DNA of 64,000 bases from Shinisaurus crocodilurus (taxonomy: Eukaryota; Chordata; Lepidosauria; Squamata; Shinisauridae), in assembly GCA_021292165.1 (NCBI GenBank), contig CM037880.1:137394564-137458563 (forward strand). Direction: 5' to 3'. Under the pieces are notes generated by a model. The model did not search any database, was not told where the DNA came from, and saw only the letters and a list, made by a program, of their open reading frames with translations. The stretch's first letter is position 1, and the number at the start of each line of letters is the position of its first letter. Positions 48,181 to 58,919 of the stretch are shown in pieces. A program made the translations under genes and the position numbers.

Positions 48181-49519
48181 CAGTAATACCTCGGATTACG
48201 AGTAACCCGGTTTGCGAGCTACTTGTAAGATGAGAAAATTTTTAGCATAAATTTAAATTTGAAAGACGAGCAAGTCTCGCAACATGAGCCGCTGCCGCTT
48301 TCAAATTTAAATTTATGCTCTCGCTCTGCTGGCGCCTTGCGCTGCTGCACCGCCGCTAGCCGAGCGAGTGGCCACACCGTGCCTCGCCTCCACAGGGCTC
48401 CCAGCCACGCTGCGCCTCGCTCTGCTGGCGCCTCGCGCGCTGCCATACTGGCTCCCGGGCAGGGAAGCGGCACGGCAGCGCGAGGCGCCTGCAGAGCGAG
48501 GGGCCGTGCCGCATCTCCTTTGCCAGCGGCAGCTCGCCTCTGCTGGCGCCCAGCGTGCTCCCTGCCTTAGCAAGCGGCGGCTCGCCTCTCTGCTGGCGCC
48601 TCGCACGCTGCCATGCCGGCTCCCGGGCAGGGAAGCGGCACGGCAGCGCGAGGCGTCCGCAGAGTGAGGGCCCAGGAAGTGACGCGTACATCCGGCCCAG
48701 GAAGTGACGCGTACATCCGGCCCAGGAAGTGACGCGAACCTGGGGCCGGATGTGATGGAGGCGGCGCTGGTGGCTCGCCGCAGAGAGGCAAGCCGCCGCT
48801 TGCTAGGCAGGGAGCGCGCTGGCAGTCGGGAGCACGCTGGTAGGGAGCGCGCTGGGCGCCAGCTGGCAAAGGAGACGCGGCACGGCCCCTCGCTTTGCGG
48901 GCACCTCGCGCTGCCGTGCCGCTTCCCTGCCCGGGAGCCGGCATGGCAGCGTGCGAGGCGCCAGCAGAGAGGCGAGCCGCCGCTTGCTAAGGCAGGGAGC
49001 ACGCTGGTAGGGAGCGCGCTGGGCACCAGCTGGCAAAGGAGACGCGGCGCGGCCCCTCGCTCTGCGGACGCCTCGCGTTGCCATGCCGCTTCCCTGCCTG
49101 GGAGCCGGCATGGCAGCGCGCGAGGCGCCAGCAGAGAGGCGAGCCGCCGCTTGCTAAGGCAGGGAGCACGCTGGGCGCCAGCAGAGGCGAGCCGCCACTG
49201 GCAAAGGAGACGCAGCACGGCCCCTCGCTCTGCGGGCGCCTCGCGCTGCCGTGCCGCTTCCCTGCCCGGGAGCCAGCATGGCAGCGCGCGAGGCGCCAGC
49301 AGAGTGAGGCACGGCCGGGAGCCCAGGAGCCGGCACATCAAAGCAAGTTTCCCCATTAGAAATAATGGGAACTCCGCTGATTCAGTGATTAAATGGTTGT
49401 GTAACGAATCAGCGGAGTTCCCATTATTTCTAATGGGGAAACTCGCTTTGATGTACGAGTATTTTGGATTACGAGCATGGTTCTGGAACGAATTATACTC
49501 GTAATCCAAGGTACTACTG
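48181..49519. mobile_element. Tigger/pogo-like MITE with very GC-rich palindromic core
   Basis: Flanked by TA. Ends CAGTAATACCTCGGATTACG and CGTAATCCAAGGTACTACTG pair at all but two positions. The core (about 48300-49340) repeats, in both orientations, a unit with CGCTGCCGTGCCGCTTCCC and GGCGCCAGCAGAG; a 25-bp unit containing CCCAGGAAGTGACGCG is tandem three times near 48668-48736. A separate hairpin (49343-49456) holds TTCCCCATTAGAAATAATGG in both orientations. No transposase. It lies in a SIRT5 intron and locally resembles a CpG island. Confidence 0.75.
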
Positions 49520-49952
49520 TATTTGTATCCTAAGGGGGGAAATAGATATATTAATACACTGTAACCAAACAGATAGTGTTGCTAACGTGTCTGCTACTTA
49601 ATAAGCCTAAATATGAAAGGTAACTGGTCTGGTGAAATTGAATTAATGAAGTTCATGTTTGTTGCAAACATACAATGGAATAAAGTATAAGACCACATTG
49701 CAACCTGTTCCAGTTTGGCACTACTGTACTCTTAGCTTTTCCCCTTATGTACCGATGGGTATGAACAACACATCTAACTGGCTTATACTTCAAGGTTTTA
49801 GGTTTACCTTATGCCTATAGGTTCTTGAAAGCTACTGGAGAATGCTGGGAATTATAGGACTTCTTTTAGTCTAAATATGCATAGGATTGCACCCTTAGGC
49901 TATTAAGTTAAGGATACTTAGCATCCTGAAAATATGGACCCATAGTACATAC

Positions 49953-50086
49953 CTGAGCTTGCCATTTCCTCCAGTAGCCCCCTGCACCTCGGAAGGTTGG
50001 AACACCACTCTCTGCACTGACACCAGCCCCTGTAATAATAGCTATATGCTTTGCTTTTGCAAATACTTCTCGAAAATCAGCCATAT
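49953..50086 (-). CDS. SIRT5: SIRT5 exon 3, NAD-binding motif
   Basis: 134-nt exon after the minus-strand CTTTTTAAAG, followed by GTATGT. It reads [39 protein letters not shown] and RKWQAQ, phase 0 out. [14 protein letters not shown] is the sirtuin NAD-binding signature. Confidence 0.96.
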
Positions 50087-50574
50087 CTTTAAAAAGAAAG
50101 GGGGGAAAGTCTTGATTTGTTGCATTTTTAAGAGATACATTTTAAATATATACAAAGCTATTTTGATTGGGAAGTGGAAAACCCAAGTTGAAATTCCTTC
50201 TCAATAGTTTTATTACTTATTTAATTTTAGCTCTTAAAATTAAGAGCTAACATTAAAGCTTTTAATTTTAGCTCTTAATTTTAAAAGCTAAAATTTTAAG
50301 AGCTTAAAACTTCTAGGGACCAGAATTGGAGGATACATTTTACAAGAAATTATGTTAGTATTTGGGCTCTACAAACATTTAAGTGTTTCAATAAGAGCAA
50401 CAAATATTGTTTTAGCAATATTGCAAAATATGAATAATAATTTCATGCATCCTATAACCCCATGTATCGAAGTGGGTATGCTACTGGTTTGTAATGGTTA
50501 GCTAGTGCATCTTTAAAAAATAAATAAAATGGAAAGCATACTTTGCATCTACGAGGTCTCAAGTTTCAGTTAGG

Positions 50575-50702
50575 GCGGAATCCTATGCATATTTAGACAG
50601 AAAATTGCTACAATTCCTAGTATGCCCAGCATGGCTGGCTGGAGGGATGCTGGGAGTTGTAGGACTTGTTTCTGCCTAAACATGTATAGGATTGCGCCCT
50701 TA
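50575..50702. mobile_element. Palindromic MITE (CAATCCTAT type)
   Basis: Ends GGCGGAATCCTATGCATAT and CATGTATAGGATTGCGCCC; inner arms CAATTCCTAGTATGCCCAG and GGATGCTGGGAGTTGTAGG pair in part. Same family as 31603-31735. Confidence 0.7.
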
Positions 50703-52190
50703 AGGAATCTTAGTAACAGGTTTGAACATTGTGAGAATCAAGACCTGACTTTGACTGCTGACAATAAAAACTGACAGTACTTGGCTACATGGACTCTTGG
50801 CTGAGTACAAAAGAAAATATTTCATCATTTTTCTTTATGCTATTTAAAAATGTCAAGGTTTAAAAAAATGAGCTCAGTTGTATGGTGAAAGAACTGCTCT
50901 AACCAATTTCTTCTGCCTTAACAGGCATGGCGGACATCAAAATGGCGTTGAGGCAACAAACAAATGAAGACGAGTGAAGAGGAGGACGACGATGAAGATG
51001 GGGGGGAAGATGACAAAAGTCTTTTTTTTTTTAATGAACAAGATGATGAAGGAGAAAGCACGAAGATTTTAAAAAGAAATTTGAAAAGCCTCAGTGAACA
51101 CTTGCTAAGAGCAAGAGGAACCTTCCGAACACTGCCACATGCGATGGAGGTCTCAGGGAACTGAGGGAGAGGGCGGGAGCCCACCAGAGGGCATGTGTGT
51201 GGGGAGGGGCTCCTGCCCCAAACTCCTCAGCTATAGAACATTCCGGAACTGGCCTCCGCGCAGGCGCAGAGTCCATATGTGTGATGCACAGAGACCACGA
51301 AGAAGTTATAGCTGTTGTGGGTAGCTCTCACTAAGATTGCATTTATAAATTTGTTACTAATTATAGGGCCAATGTGGCACAGTTAAACACTAACAATTTC
51401 CATTGATTTAAATGATATATAAGTGCATTTTTCTGTGTGCTCCATGGACATTTCAGGTTTAGTTTAAATTTGTGCCTAATTTTCCCAGTAACCAACACAC
51501 ACAGGATGGTTTTAGGGAAAGCAACAGGAACTGTTACATTTCATCTCTCCCCAGCCCACCTCACTCCACCCCTGTGGCCATTTTAAAACATGTTTCTTAT
51601 CCAGCTGGATCCAAAACTGGAAGTAAAGCCAGCTTGGGGGAAGGGGCAAGCATTTGTAAGGGAAAACTGGGTAACACTGGAGGAGCTAACACAACACACA
51701 TTCCCCCCACCAATTCACCCCTACAATCACCTCCTCTGCCCACAAGTGCATTTGCCAAGATATCATGCGGTTCATCCACCCTTAAAGAAGAGGGTTAGAA
51801 GATGTCACCTTATGAAAGTAAGGCCTAAATAAAACAATTACTTAAAACAGATCCCATTGTCTGTATAAATCAATCATGTCCATCAACACTGGGTCTCAAA
51901 TTCCAAGTGATTCAAATAGAAGGTTTCTCATTTTTAGATGACAAAGTTCTTTCATTACACAAAAGAGAGAAAGAACTAGTTTACAGTATGAATGGGTGAG
52001 AATTTTTTATAAGAATTTACCAAAATTTGCACATTTCTTCATGAACATGATTGAAAGAACTTAAAATTTGAAACATTCAAATGTGGGAGATAGCAAAACT
52101 GATGGATTCTTGTGTATCCCTAGTTTACAGACATCTTATCTTGTGCATACACAGAAACATACACATGCCACTGGAAGAATCTCCTCTTAC

Positions 52191-52305
52191 TTGAACTGGG
52201 TCTTGCCATTTCAAAGCAGGTCCTTTGTTTCTTGGAAGAAGCAGGTTTAAGTCCACAATATACTTGAGAAACCAACCTTCTTGTGGTAAAGTGGAAAAGA
52301 TTCAT
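52191..52305 (-). CDS. SIRT5: SIRT5 exon 2, start codon and targeting segment
   Basis: The coding part is 115 nt. The exon starts at 52313 after the minus-strand TTGTACAG, so eight 5'UTR bases (TGATCCTG) precede the ATG at 52303-52305. It reads MNLFHFTTRRLVSQVYCGLK, PASSKKQRTCFEMARPSS and one base, followed by GTAAGA. Length from Met to VYCGLKP equals that of human. Basic, hydroxylated and without acidic residues at its start, it fits a mitochondrial presequence. Met33 (human Met33 also) could serve as an internal start. Confidence 0.93.
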
Positions 52306-53679
52306 CAGGATCACTGTACAATACTAACTGAGATGGAAAAAAGTAAATGGAAAAATGTGAAAATATTCACCTGGCAAAGGAGGATTTCTCACAATGCTCA
52401 GAAAGAGATGGCTATTGCCCTAACACATTCAGAGTAATATCCACAACATATGGGAAGCAGAATAGCAACACTCCTTCCTACTCTACCCCTAAAAATATTC
52501 ACAGTACAATTAGTGTTGTTATTCTGCTTTTCATGCTCATGTGTGTCCCATGACTGTTACTCTTGTTGCCTTGAATTTAAGTGCGTGCATGCTTAAGTTG
52601 CACACAGGTGAGTGAGTGGTCCAGTGGATAAAGGATAGATCGCTCTGTCCCTCTTCTGTATCCCTCCTCTGTATCCAGCATAGAAACCACACAGGCTGCT
52701 AAAGGAAGGAAGCCCCCCCCCCCCCGTCCAGTTTAGAAATGCAACTCTCCATTCCTCCTCTGCCAGCGCCCAGTAATAAAAATATTTGCAGGCTGGTAAG
52801 TTTTGGGATTTATTCACAAGGCTGACCTAAGGGATCACTACACATGAAATATTAGTTTGCCCCATCACTAGAAACTTTTGAAAAGGTTATGTACATATCA
52901 TAAAATGTATTTTCTTTCTCACTAAAAGGGTACTCCAGATAGCATTTCCCAAGAAGCTCACATCATTAATTTTTATCTTTGTCAGATGCATCCCATGAAC
53001 TCTTCAATGATTCTAGTCTTTATGAAACTTCCCTTTACCTGAGGGGGCCACTGAAACCTATCACCGACCTCTGCAGTCACGTTGCCCACTCAGCTAGGAT
53101 CTACACAGGTTCCCAGTCTTGTGTGTTATTGTACTGTATTGGTATGGCTCAAGCTCATCCATATTTCTCACATTTCAAAGAAATCAGGGAGCCACAATTT
53201 CCCCATCCTGCCTCTTGCACACAAAAACCTACCTAGCTTCCCATCCTGATCTTTCCCCACCCCAGAGGTCAGGTACCTCATTCTGGAAAATCTCATCTAT
53301 TGTATGAGGGTATCTTTTATTAAACAATGCAGCCATGCACTGATTATGCTAGAACATTTTTAAAATCATGAGTTGACCTATTCTCTAGGCAAGGTAAATG
53401 GATGAAAGCAAACTCTAAAGGGAAGGAATGTGTGTGCTCGCAACTAAGTTCCCCCAATGATATAAGCATAGTGAGAGACTTACAGGATGCCAACTAGCAT
53501 ATCACAGATGAAAAACGCACACACATTCTATCTGTGAAATCTCACTCACTACGGTTTTGGGGTCCCTGTTCTGAACACATTACTAAGCACTGAGCCTTTT
53601 AAAAAGCAGTAGGGCTTACATCCCCACACAGTTTGTTTCAGGTAATAATCCAAGGGGCAGGGGGAGGGCATGATCTGGA

Positions 53680-53800
53680 GGTAGACAGTGCTACTATCTT
53701 ATAAATCTAAGTAGGCCTGAATCTGCTCTGTATCTGGATAGGAGACCACTTAAGTTTCTTGGGGGGAAAGGCAGGACATAAATAACTACAAAAAATAATT
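53680..53800 (+). repeat. 5S rRNA-derived SINE fragment
   Basis: Contains AAGTAGGCCTGAATCTGC and then GTATCTGGATAGGAGACCAC, a decayed 5S internal promoter (compare TTGGATGGGAGACC), followed by GGCAGGACATAAATAAC. Not a functional 5S gene. Confidence 0.5.
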
Positions 53801-53849
53801 AGTAGTAATTTCTGGAAGTGCTTATAAGCACCAGCACAGCAGCATGCTA

Positions 53850-53980
53850 AGTAAGGTGTTGAAGCTGGGCTTTGAGAGGTAGGTTTAAATCCAGCCTCAA
53901 CTCCCTATATTGGGTTGATAACAAACCATTTTGGACCAGCCTCAGTTTCTCAGTCTATAAAATGGGGAGCGGGGGGGGGA
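53850..53980 (+). repeat. MIR-like SINE
   Basis: Has AGGTTTAAATCCAGCCTC (B-box region), then GACCAGCCTCAGTTTCTC and AGTCTATAAAATGGGGAG, the MIR core sequence order. Confidence 0.6.
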
Positions 53981-54289
53981 TTTAGTCAGGGCCGCTGCCA
54001 AGACAACAAGCCTCCAAAACACGCTATGCATTTAAGAGCACTGCATAAAGGTCCACTTAAAACTCAGTCTGTATGCAGCTGAGGAATTATCATCTCCAGG
54101 AGTTGTTTTGGTGCACAAAATTGGAGGAGGGGATGAGAAAGAAAAAACATTATACCTTTTTATTACAGCAACTTCAGCCGCCGAAAGAGGATGGTTCCTC
54201 CAACCTAGGGAAGCAAACAGGCCTAAAGAACCAAGCCCCACTCCCTCATACAAGTAGTACTTCCAGCGGTCCCTGTGAACTGGAAACTG

Positions 54290-54790
54290 GGGCCGAGGAC
54301 GCGCTTTCCCCGCATATATTTCTTTTCCCCCGGAAAGAACGAGACTGACAAATTCGTTGCGTGAAGTACGGCAACCCCCCGCCCCGCCCCGCGCTTTCTA
54401 CTCTGGTCTTCTTCGCCTCCTCGGGGAGAGAGTGGAAAGGAGCTGGCTGGGCAAAGCAGCTGAGAAACCACCGCTCCCCGCGCGCTACGGAGTCCCTGCC
54501 TGCGCCCCCAAGCGAGCCCAAGCTGCACTCACCGCCACCCCAGCCGTAGGCCTAGCCAGGCCCCGCCCCGCCAGCCCGCGCAGCAGGAGCCGCCGTCGCT
54601 ACAACAAGCAGGCGAAGAGCCGGAGGCGGGCGGGCCCAGCCGCTGGAGCGGCCTCTGACAGGCGGCGCTGCGTGAGGCGCGGCACGTCCCCCGTTCGCCG
54701 GTCCGCAGACTGGCAGCGGGGCCCTCAGAGGTTACTATGGTAGCCGGAGGAGCGGGAAGGCCGAGCCCGTGAGGGTCTCAACCAACGCGC
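54290..54790 (-). promoter_or_regulatory. SIRT5: SIRT5 CpG-island promoter
   Basis: A sharp GC- and CpG-rich block unlike its flanks, about 2 kb upstream of the SIRT5 start codon. It holds GGCCCCGCCCCGCC-type GC boxes (54560-54573) and no TATA box. It is the natural candidate for the SIRT5 promoter; nothing in the 54.8-64 kb region suggests a divergent partner gene. Confidence 0.65.
54533..54700 (-). other. SIRT5: Probable SIRT5 non-coding exon 1 (5'UTR)
   Basis: Within the CpG island the minus strand has an ideal donor, GGCG|GTGAGTGC, with the exon ending at 54533. It would splice to the acceptor at 52314 before the coding exon. The upstream limit is not readable and 54700 is a rough guess. 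Confidence 0.5.
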
Positions 54791-54840
54791 CAAGCTCACC
54801 CGCTGCTGTCCGTCAACAGGTAGAGAAGTCGCGGCAGAGG

Positions 54841-54881
<41 letters not shown>

Positions 54882-54882
54882 C
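54841..54882. repeat. (ATT)n microsatellite
   Basis: About 14 uninterrupted ATT/TTA units, followed by CAGCAGCAACAACAACAAAC and a short L2-like 3' end (TTTATATTCCGCC). Confidence 0.9.
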
Positions 54883-55429
54883 AGCAGCAACAACAACAAA
54901 CAACAACAACGTTTATATTCCGCCTTATCTGCTAAAAGGTGTACAACAGGGTTGTCCTCCTGCCGCCGCACTACTCTGATCCTCAACTCCGACTCACGGA
55001 CCTTTCATGACAAAACCCATTCCCCCATTAGAGTTTGTATGGATTGCGGAGGAGAAGGGGGAGAATTATGTCATAGTTCTTTCAGATTTTTTTAAATTAA
55101 ATTTTTGAAAGTAACAATGAAGAGTAACAAATTTAAGTACGCCACTTGTGAGTCAATTTCTTTGCAGACTTTCTGATCACTCAGGATCTCTATTTGGTAC
55201 AAGGAAGGTTATCTGATAAAGTTATCACTCACCATCCTAATAGATCTCGCCATAGAGTTCCATGTGTCTTAGGAGGTTTCGTGTATTCTTCTCAGTATTA
55301 TGGATACCATTTTCCATAAAAAGTGTGTCAATTTCTACTTGGCTTCTTTGTACCTGAAGATGTTTAGTGAGTTTCTCCATTAATGCAGGGTCCCAAATTT
55401 TCTGTTTCCATATATTAAGAGAAAGCTAA

Positions 55430-55528
55430 TTTGCTGATTTCCAGTTAGCTATGACCAACCTGGCTGCTGTCCAGAAAAAAGTCAGGAGCTCTTTATGTCT
55501 TCTTTGCGTATTAGAGTCCATATAAAGA

Positions 55529-55535
<7 letters not shown>
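55430..55535 (-). pseudogene. L1 ORF2 C-terminal remnant
   Basis: Minus-strand reading gives HKELLTFFWTAARLVIANWK, comparable to MTAARIIYAQKWKEA in the L1 at 42502. More decayed and older. The L2 element next door begins right at its edge, so the L2 may have landed in it. Confidence 0.45.
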
Positions 55536-55564
<29 letters not shown>

Positions 55565-57318
55565 ATTATTTCTATACTGCCCAATAGCCAAAGCTCTCTG
55601 GGCAGTTTACAACAATCAGTAAAAAATACAATACAATATAAAATATACACGATAATAACATTATGAAAAAAATTTAAACCAAATTTTAAAAATGACACAA
55701 AGAGCTAAAACAAGTTAATACAGCGTGACCAGTAAAAAAGTTAAAAATAACCACCCCACCATGCACTATTTAGAGTTGTTAAAAGCCTCAACATAGAGGG
55801 CAGTCTTAACCTGGCGCTGAAAAGTTAGTAGAGTTGGCGCCAGGCAGGCCTCAGGGGAGAGATTGTTCGGGGGGGGGCTACCACAGAAAAGCCCCCCCAT
55901 TGCTGCCCTCCGAGCCTCCCTCAGAGGTGGCAGTCAGAGGAAGGCCCCAGATGTTGAGAGCATAGTGTCAGAGTTGATTGTGGTTAAGAGAGGCATTCCG
56001 TCAAGTACTGTGGTCCCAAGCCGTGTACGGCTTTAAAGGTTAAGACTAGCACCTTGAATCAGGCTTGGAAGCATAGCAGCCAGTGCAAGCAGGCCAGAAC
56101 TGGTGTTATATGTTTGGACCTTCAGGTCCCAGTAATGAGTCTGGCTGCTGCATTTTGCACTGGTTGCAGCTTCTGAACAGTCTTCAAGGGCAGCCCCACG
56201 TGAATTGCATTGCAATAGTCTAGCTTCAAGATTACCAGAGTGTAGATTAATGAAAACAGGCTATTCTTGTCCAGATAGGGGCATAGCTGGGCCATCAGCC
56301 GAAGCTGGTAGAAGGCACTCCATGCCACTGAGGCCACCTGAGCCTCAAGTGACAAAGATGGCTCAAGGAGAACCCCCAAGCTACAGACCTGCTCCTTCAA
56401 GGGGAATGCAGCCCCATCTAGAACAGGTTGAACACCATCCGGTCAGAGGAACCACCCACTAACAGCATCTCAGTCTTGTATGGATTGAGCCTCAGTTTGT
56501 TAGCCCTCATCCAGTCCATTGTCGCAGCCAGGCACTGGTTCAGCACATCCACAGCCTCACCTGCTGAAGATGAAAAGGAGAAATAGAGCTGCGTGTCATC
56601 AGCATATTGATGGCAACGCACTCCAAAACTCCGGATGACCCCACTCAGTGGTTTCATGTATATGTTGAATAGCATGGGGGATAAGACCGACCACTGTGGA
56701 ACTCCTTACTGGAGAGTCCACAGGGCCATATTCCCCAAGCACCACCTTCTGGAGCCGGCCATCCAAGTAGGAGCGGAACTGCCACTGCAATGCAGTGCCC
56801 CCAACTCAAGACAGCCGCCCCAGAAGGATACCATGGTTGATGGTATCGAAAGCCACCAAGAGATCCAGGAGTAACAACAGGGTCACACTCCCCCTGTCTC
56901 TCTCCCGACATAGGTCATCATACAGGGTGACCAAAGCTGTTTCCATTCCAAACCCAGGCCTGAACCCCAACTGAAATGGATCTAGATAATCAGTCTCATC
57001 CAAGAGCACCTGGAGCTGGTTGGCCACTACCCACTCAAGGACCTTGCCCAGGAAAGGAACATTCGCTACTGGCCTAAAGTTATTCAGATCTTCCAGGTCC
57101 AGGGAGGGTTTCTTCAGGAGTGGCCTCACCACCACTTCTTTCAAGCGGCATGAGACCACTCCCTCTCGCAAAGAGGCATTGATCATCTCTCTGGCCCACC
57201 CGGCTGTTCCCTCCCTGCTAGTTTTTATGAGGCAAGAGGGGCAAGGATCCAGTGCAGATCTGGTTGCATGAACCTGTCCAAGCACCTTGTCAACATCCTC
57301 AAGCTGTATCAAAGACCT
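55536..57318 (-). mobile_element. L2 LINE, 5'-truncated
   Basis: The minus-strand element ends in an (ATC)n microsatellite at 55530-55560 and a 3'UTR with CTGCCCAGAGAGCTTTGGC, the usual L2 end. The upstream part encodes reverse transcriptase fragments; the endonuclease and 5' part are missing. Confidence 0.8.
56122..57312 (-). pseudogene. L2 reverse transcriptase remnant
   Basis: Reading down the minus strand: LNNFRPVANVPFLGKVLEWV, LGFRPGFGMETALVTLYDDL, LLLLLDLLVAFDTINHGILL (first catalytic Asp), QWQFRSYLDGRLQKVVLGEY, then the [11 protein letters not shown] catalytic box near 56600, [17 protein letters not shown] and LDYCNAIHVGLPLKTVQKLQ. These fall in several frames, so frameshifts have broken it. 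Confidence 0.8.
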
Positions 57319-58489
57319 GGTTCTAAAGAAATAAACATATAAAATATTTTTAAAAATTATGTTGGAATCAGACCATACTGATTATTTGGGGGCTGGGTGG
57401 GGAATACTGCTTATTTGGATTCCATTAGCCATTGCTTTTATTTTATTCATATATTTATTGTTTAAAACATTCAGCCCAATCATATTTGCTCAGAAATAAG
57501 TCCTAGATAAGCTTTCTGGATCTTGCTTTATATAACCGGGCCTATTTGCTGACTTGTACTACATTTTGGTCTTTTCCATTTAGATTAGGTTTTCCATCTT
57601 GGTCAGTTCTGGAATTTTCTTGTCTGGATCCTCTTTCCAAATGGATGGCATTAGGCTCTCAGCATATTAAGACAGATAGGGTTCCTCCCACTGTTATGAT
57701 TGGTAGACGTGTAGCAGATAATATGTCAATTACATATTGATCCATTTTCACATGCTAAATTGACCTTATGGTGAAATCCAGACTTAAAAATTGGTAAGAA
57801 AATGTTTTTGTGGCGGACTTTGATGGATAAGTTGATCCAAAGTCAAAAATCATTAGTGGGGGTTGACGATGAGTAAGTTTCTATCATTTTCGGTTTTCCC
57901 TGCCAAATTCAATTTGCCTGCTATGGCTGAACGGCAATACTTGCAATTGCACCATTTGTTAGAATCTAGCATTAATTAGGAGGCTTAAATTGTTTCCCAG
58001 ATCCTTAGGTGTAATAGTACTAAATTCCCTATTTGATACAAATGTATAGATGCAGTCTGAATAACTAACCAGCATTTGAACTTTTATCTATAGAGGGAGA
58101 AATAAGCGGAGTCACTCTTAAGCAAAGCTGAAAAACTCATAACCACAATGCCTCTCTGTTGTTAATTCCTCAGCAAATAGCTGAAGTATCACTTCTGAAA
58201 ATAAGTTTCAGTTTTGACAAGCAGGCAGTAGTGCTGTTGCAGACACTGTGGGAGGTAGTATATACAGATGTGGATATGCGATAGCAGGGCAAGAGAGGAA
58301 TAGCTTCACAGAGTAGCCAAAGCTAGCATGGAGTGGTTTGACATTTTATTGTCAGGAGATCAGAAAAGTACATGCAAATGTTGGGAGGGTTCATACCGCA
58401 TCATTCAGCATTAAAAGTAACACTTACATCCCTAAATATCAGTATATTTTGGAATCCAATATTTGGGAAATACCTGTATTAGGCCAACA

Positions 58490-58790
58490 AATGGTGCAAT
58501 CCTATTGAGATGCCTGTAAGCCCCCAAACTTATGGGCATCCAGTGCAGAGAGGGAGGAAAAGCAGAGGCAATTGTCGCGTCCACATCCTGCACTCTGCAT
58601 TTTCGCTAGACAGGCTTTTTTGCCAGTCTAGCTGAAGCGTCTTGGAGCAGGAGGGAAGGAGGCTGGAGCAGCTTCAGGATACCTCATATCCTGGCTGCTC
58701 CAGTCTCCTCCCCTTCTCGCCTCCCCAAATGCCCCCTTTTACCCCTCTCTGAGGTCACTTTCCCAACTTCAGAGAGCAGCTTCACAAGGT
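58490..58790. mobile_element. Possible CAATCCTAT-ended DNA element, one end only
   Basis: Begins GGTGCAATCCTATTGAG then GCCTGTAAGCCCCCAAAC, like the left end of 18503. No matching right end is found before the CR1 tail, which may have truncated it. Confidence 0.35.
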
Positions 58791-58794
58791 GCAG

Positions 58795-58912
58795 CTGGAC
58801 AGCCATCTGTCAGGGATGCTTTGACCTGGATTCCTGCATTGAGCAGGGGGTTGGACTCGATGACCTTGTAGGCCCCTTCCAACTCTACTTTTCTATGATT
58901 CTATGATTCAAG
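58795..58912 (+). repeat. CR1 LINE 3'-end fragment
   Basis: Contains GCAGGGGGTTGGACTCGATG and CCTTCCAACTCTACTTTTC, and ends with the CR1 8-bp terminal repeat (TATGATTC twice). Confidence 0.7.
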
Positions 58913-58919
58913 CAGGCCA

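Larger units (their letters stand above)
41117..54533 (-). other. SIRT5: SIRT5 locus (complete coding gene, 8 coding exons)
   Basis: SIRT5 is a class III sirtuin that removes succinyl, malonyl and glutaryl groups from lysines using NAD, mainly in mitochondria. Eight coding exons on the minus strand join to 927 nt, 308 residues plus stop (human 310). Residue numbers match human until the second zinc pair. Visible: a basic N-terminal targeting segment (MNLFHFTTRRLVSQ); [15 protein letters not shown] for NAD binding; Y102 and R105 in EFYHYRRE, which recognise the acidic acyl group; [12 protein letters not shown]; catalytic H158 in LEIHG; zinc Cys 166 and 169 (TRCTGC); [20 protein letters not shown]; and the C-terminal [11 protein letters not shown]. 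The second zinc pair is C-E-D-C rather than human C-E-E-A-G-C, which accounts for the two missing residues. Confidence 0.96.

Noticed and set aside
48313..49509. Open frames of 398 codons (minus) and 266 codons (plus) over the same interval
   Set aside because: Both run through the GC-rich palindromic core of a MITE. Repetitive Arg/Ala/Pro composition, openness on both strands and lack of any domain show they are base-composition artefacts.
54357..54743. 128-codon plus-strand ORF in the CpG island
   Set aside because: Arg/Ala/Pro-rich composition is expected from GC-rich DNA. It lies over the SIRT5 promoter and has no domain.
56806..57312. 168-codon minus-strand ORF as a host gene
   Set aside because: It is the reverse transcriptase of an L2 LINE with frame breaks downstream.
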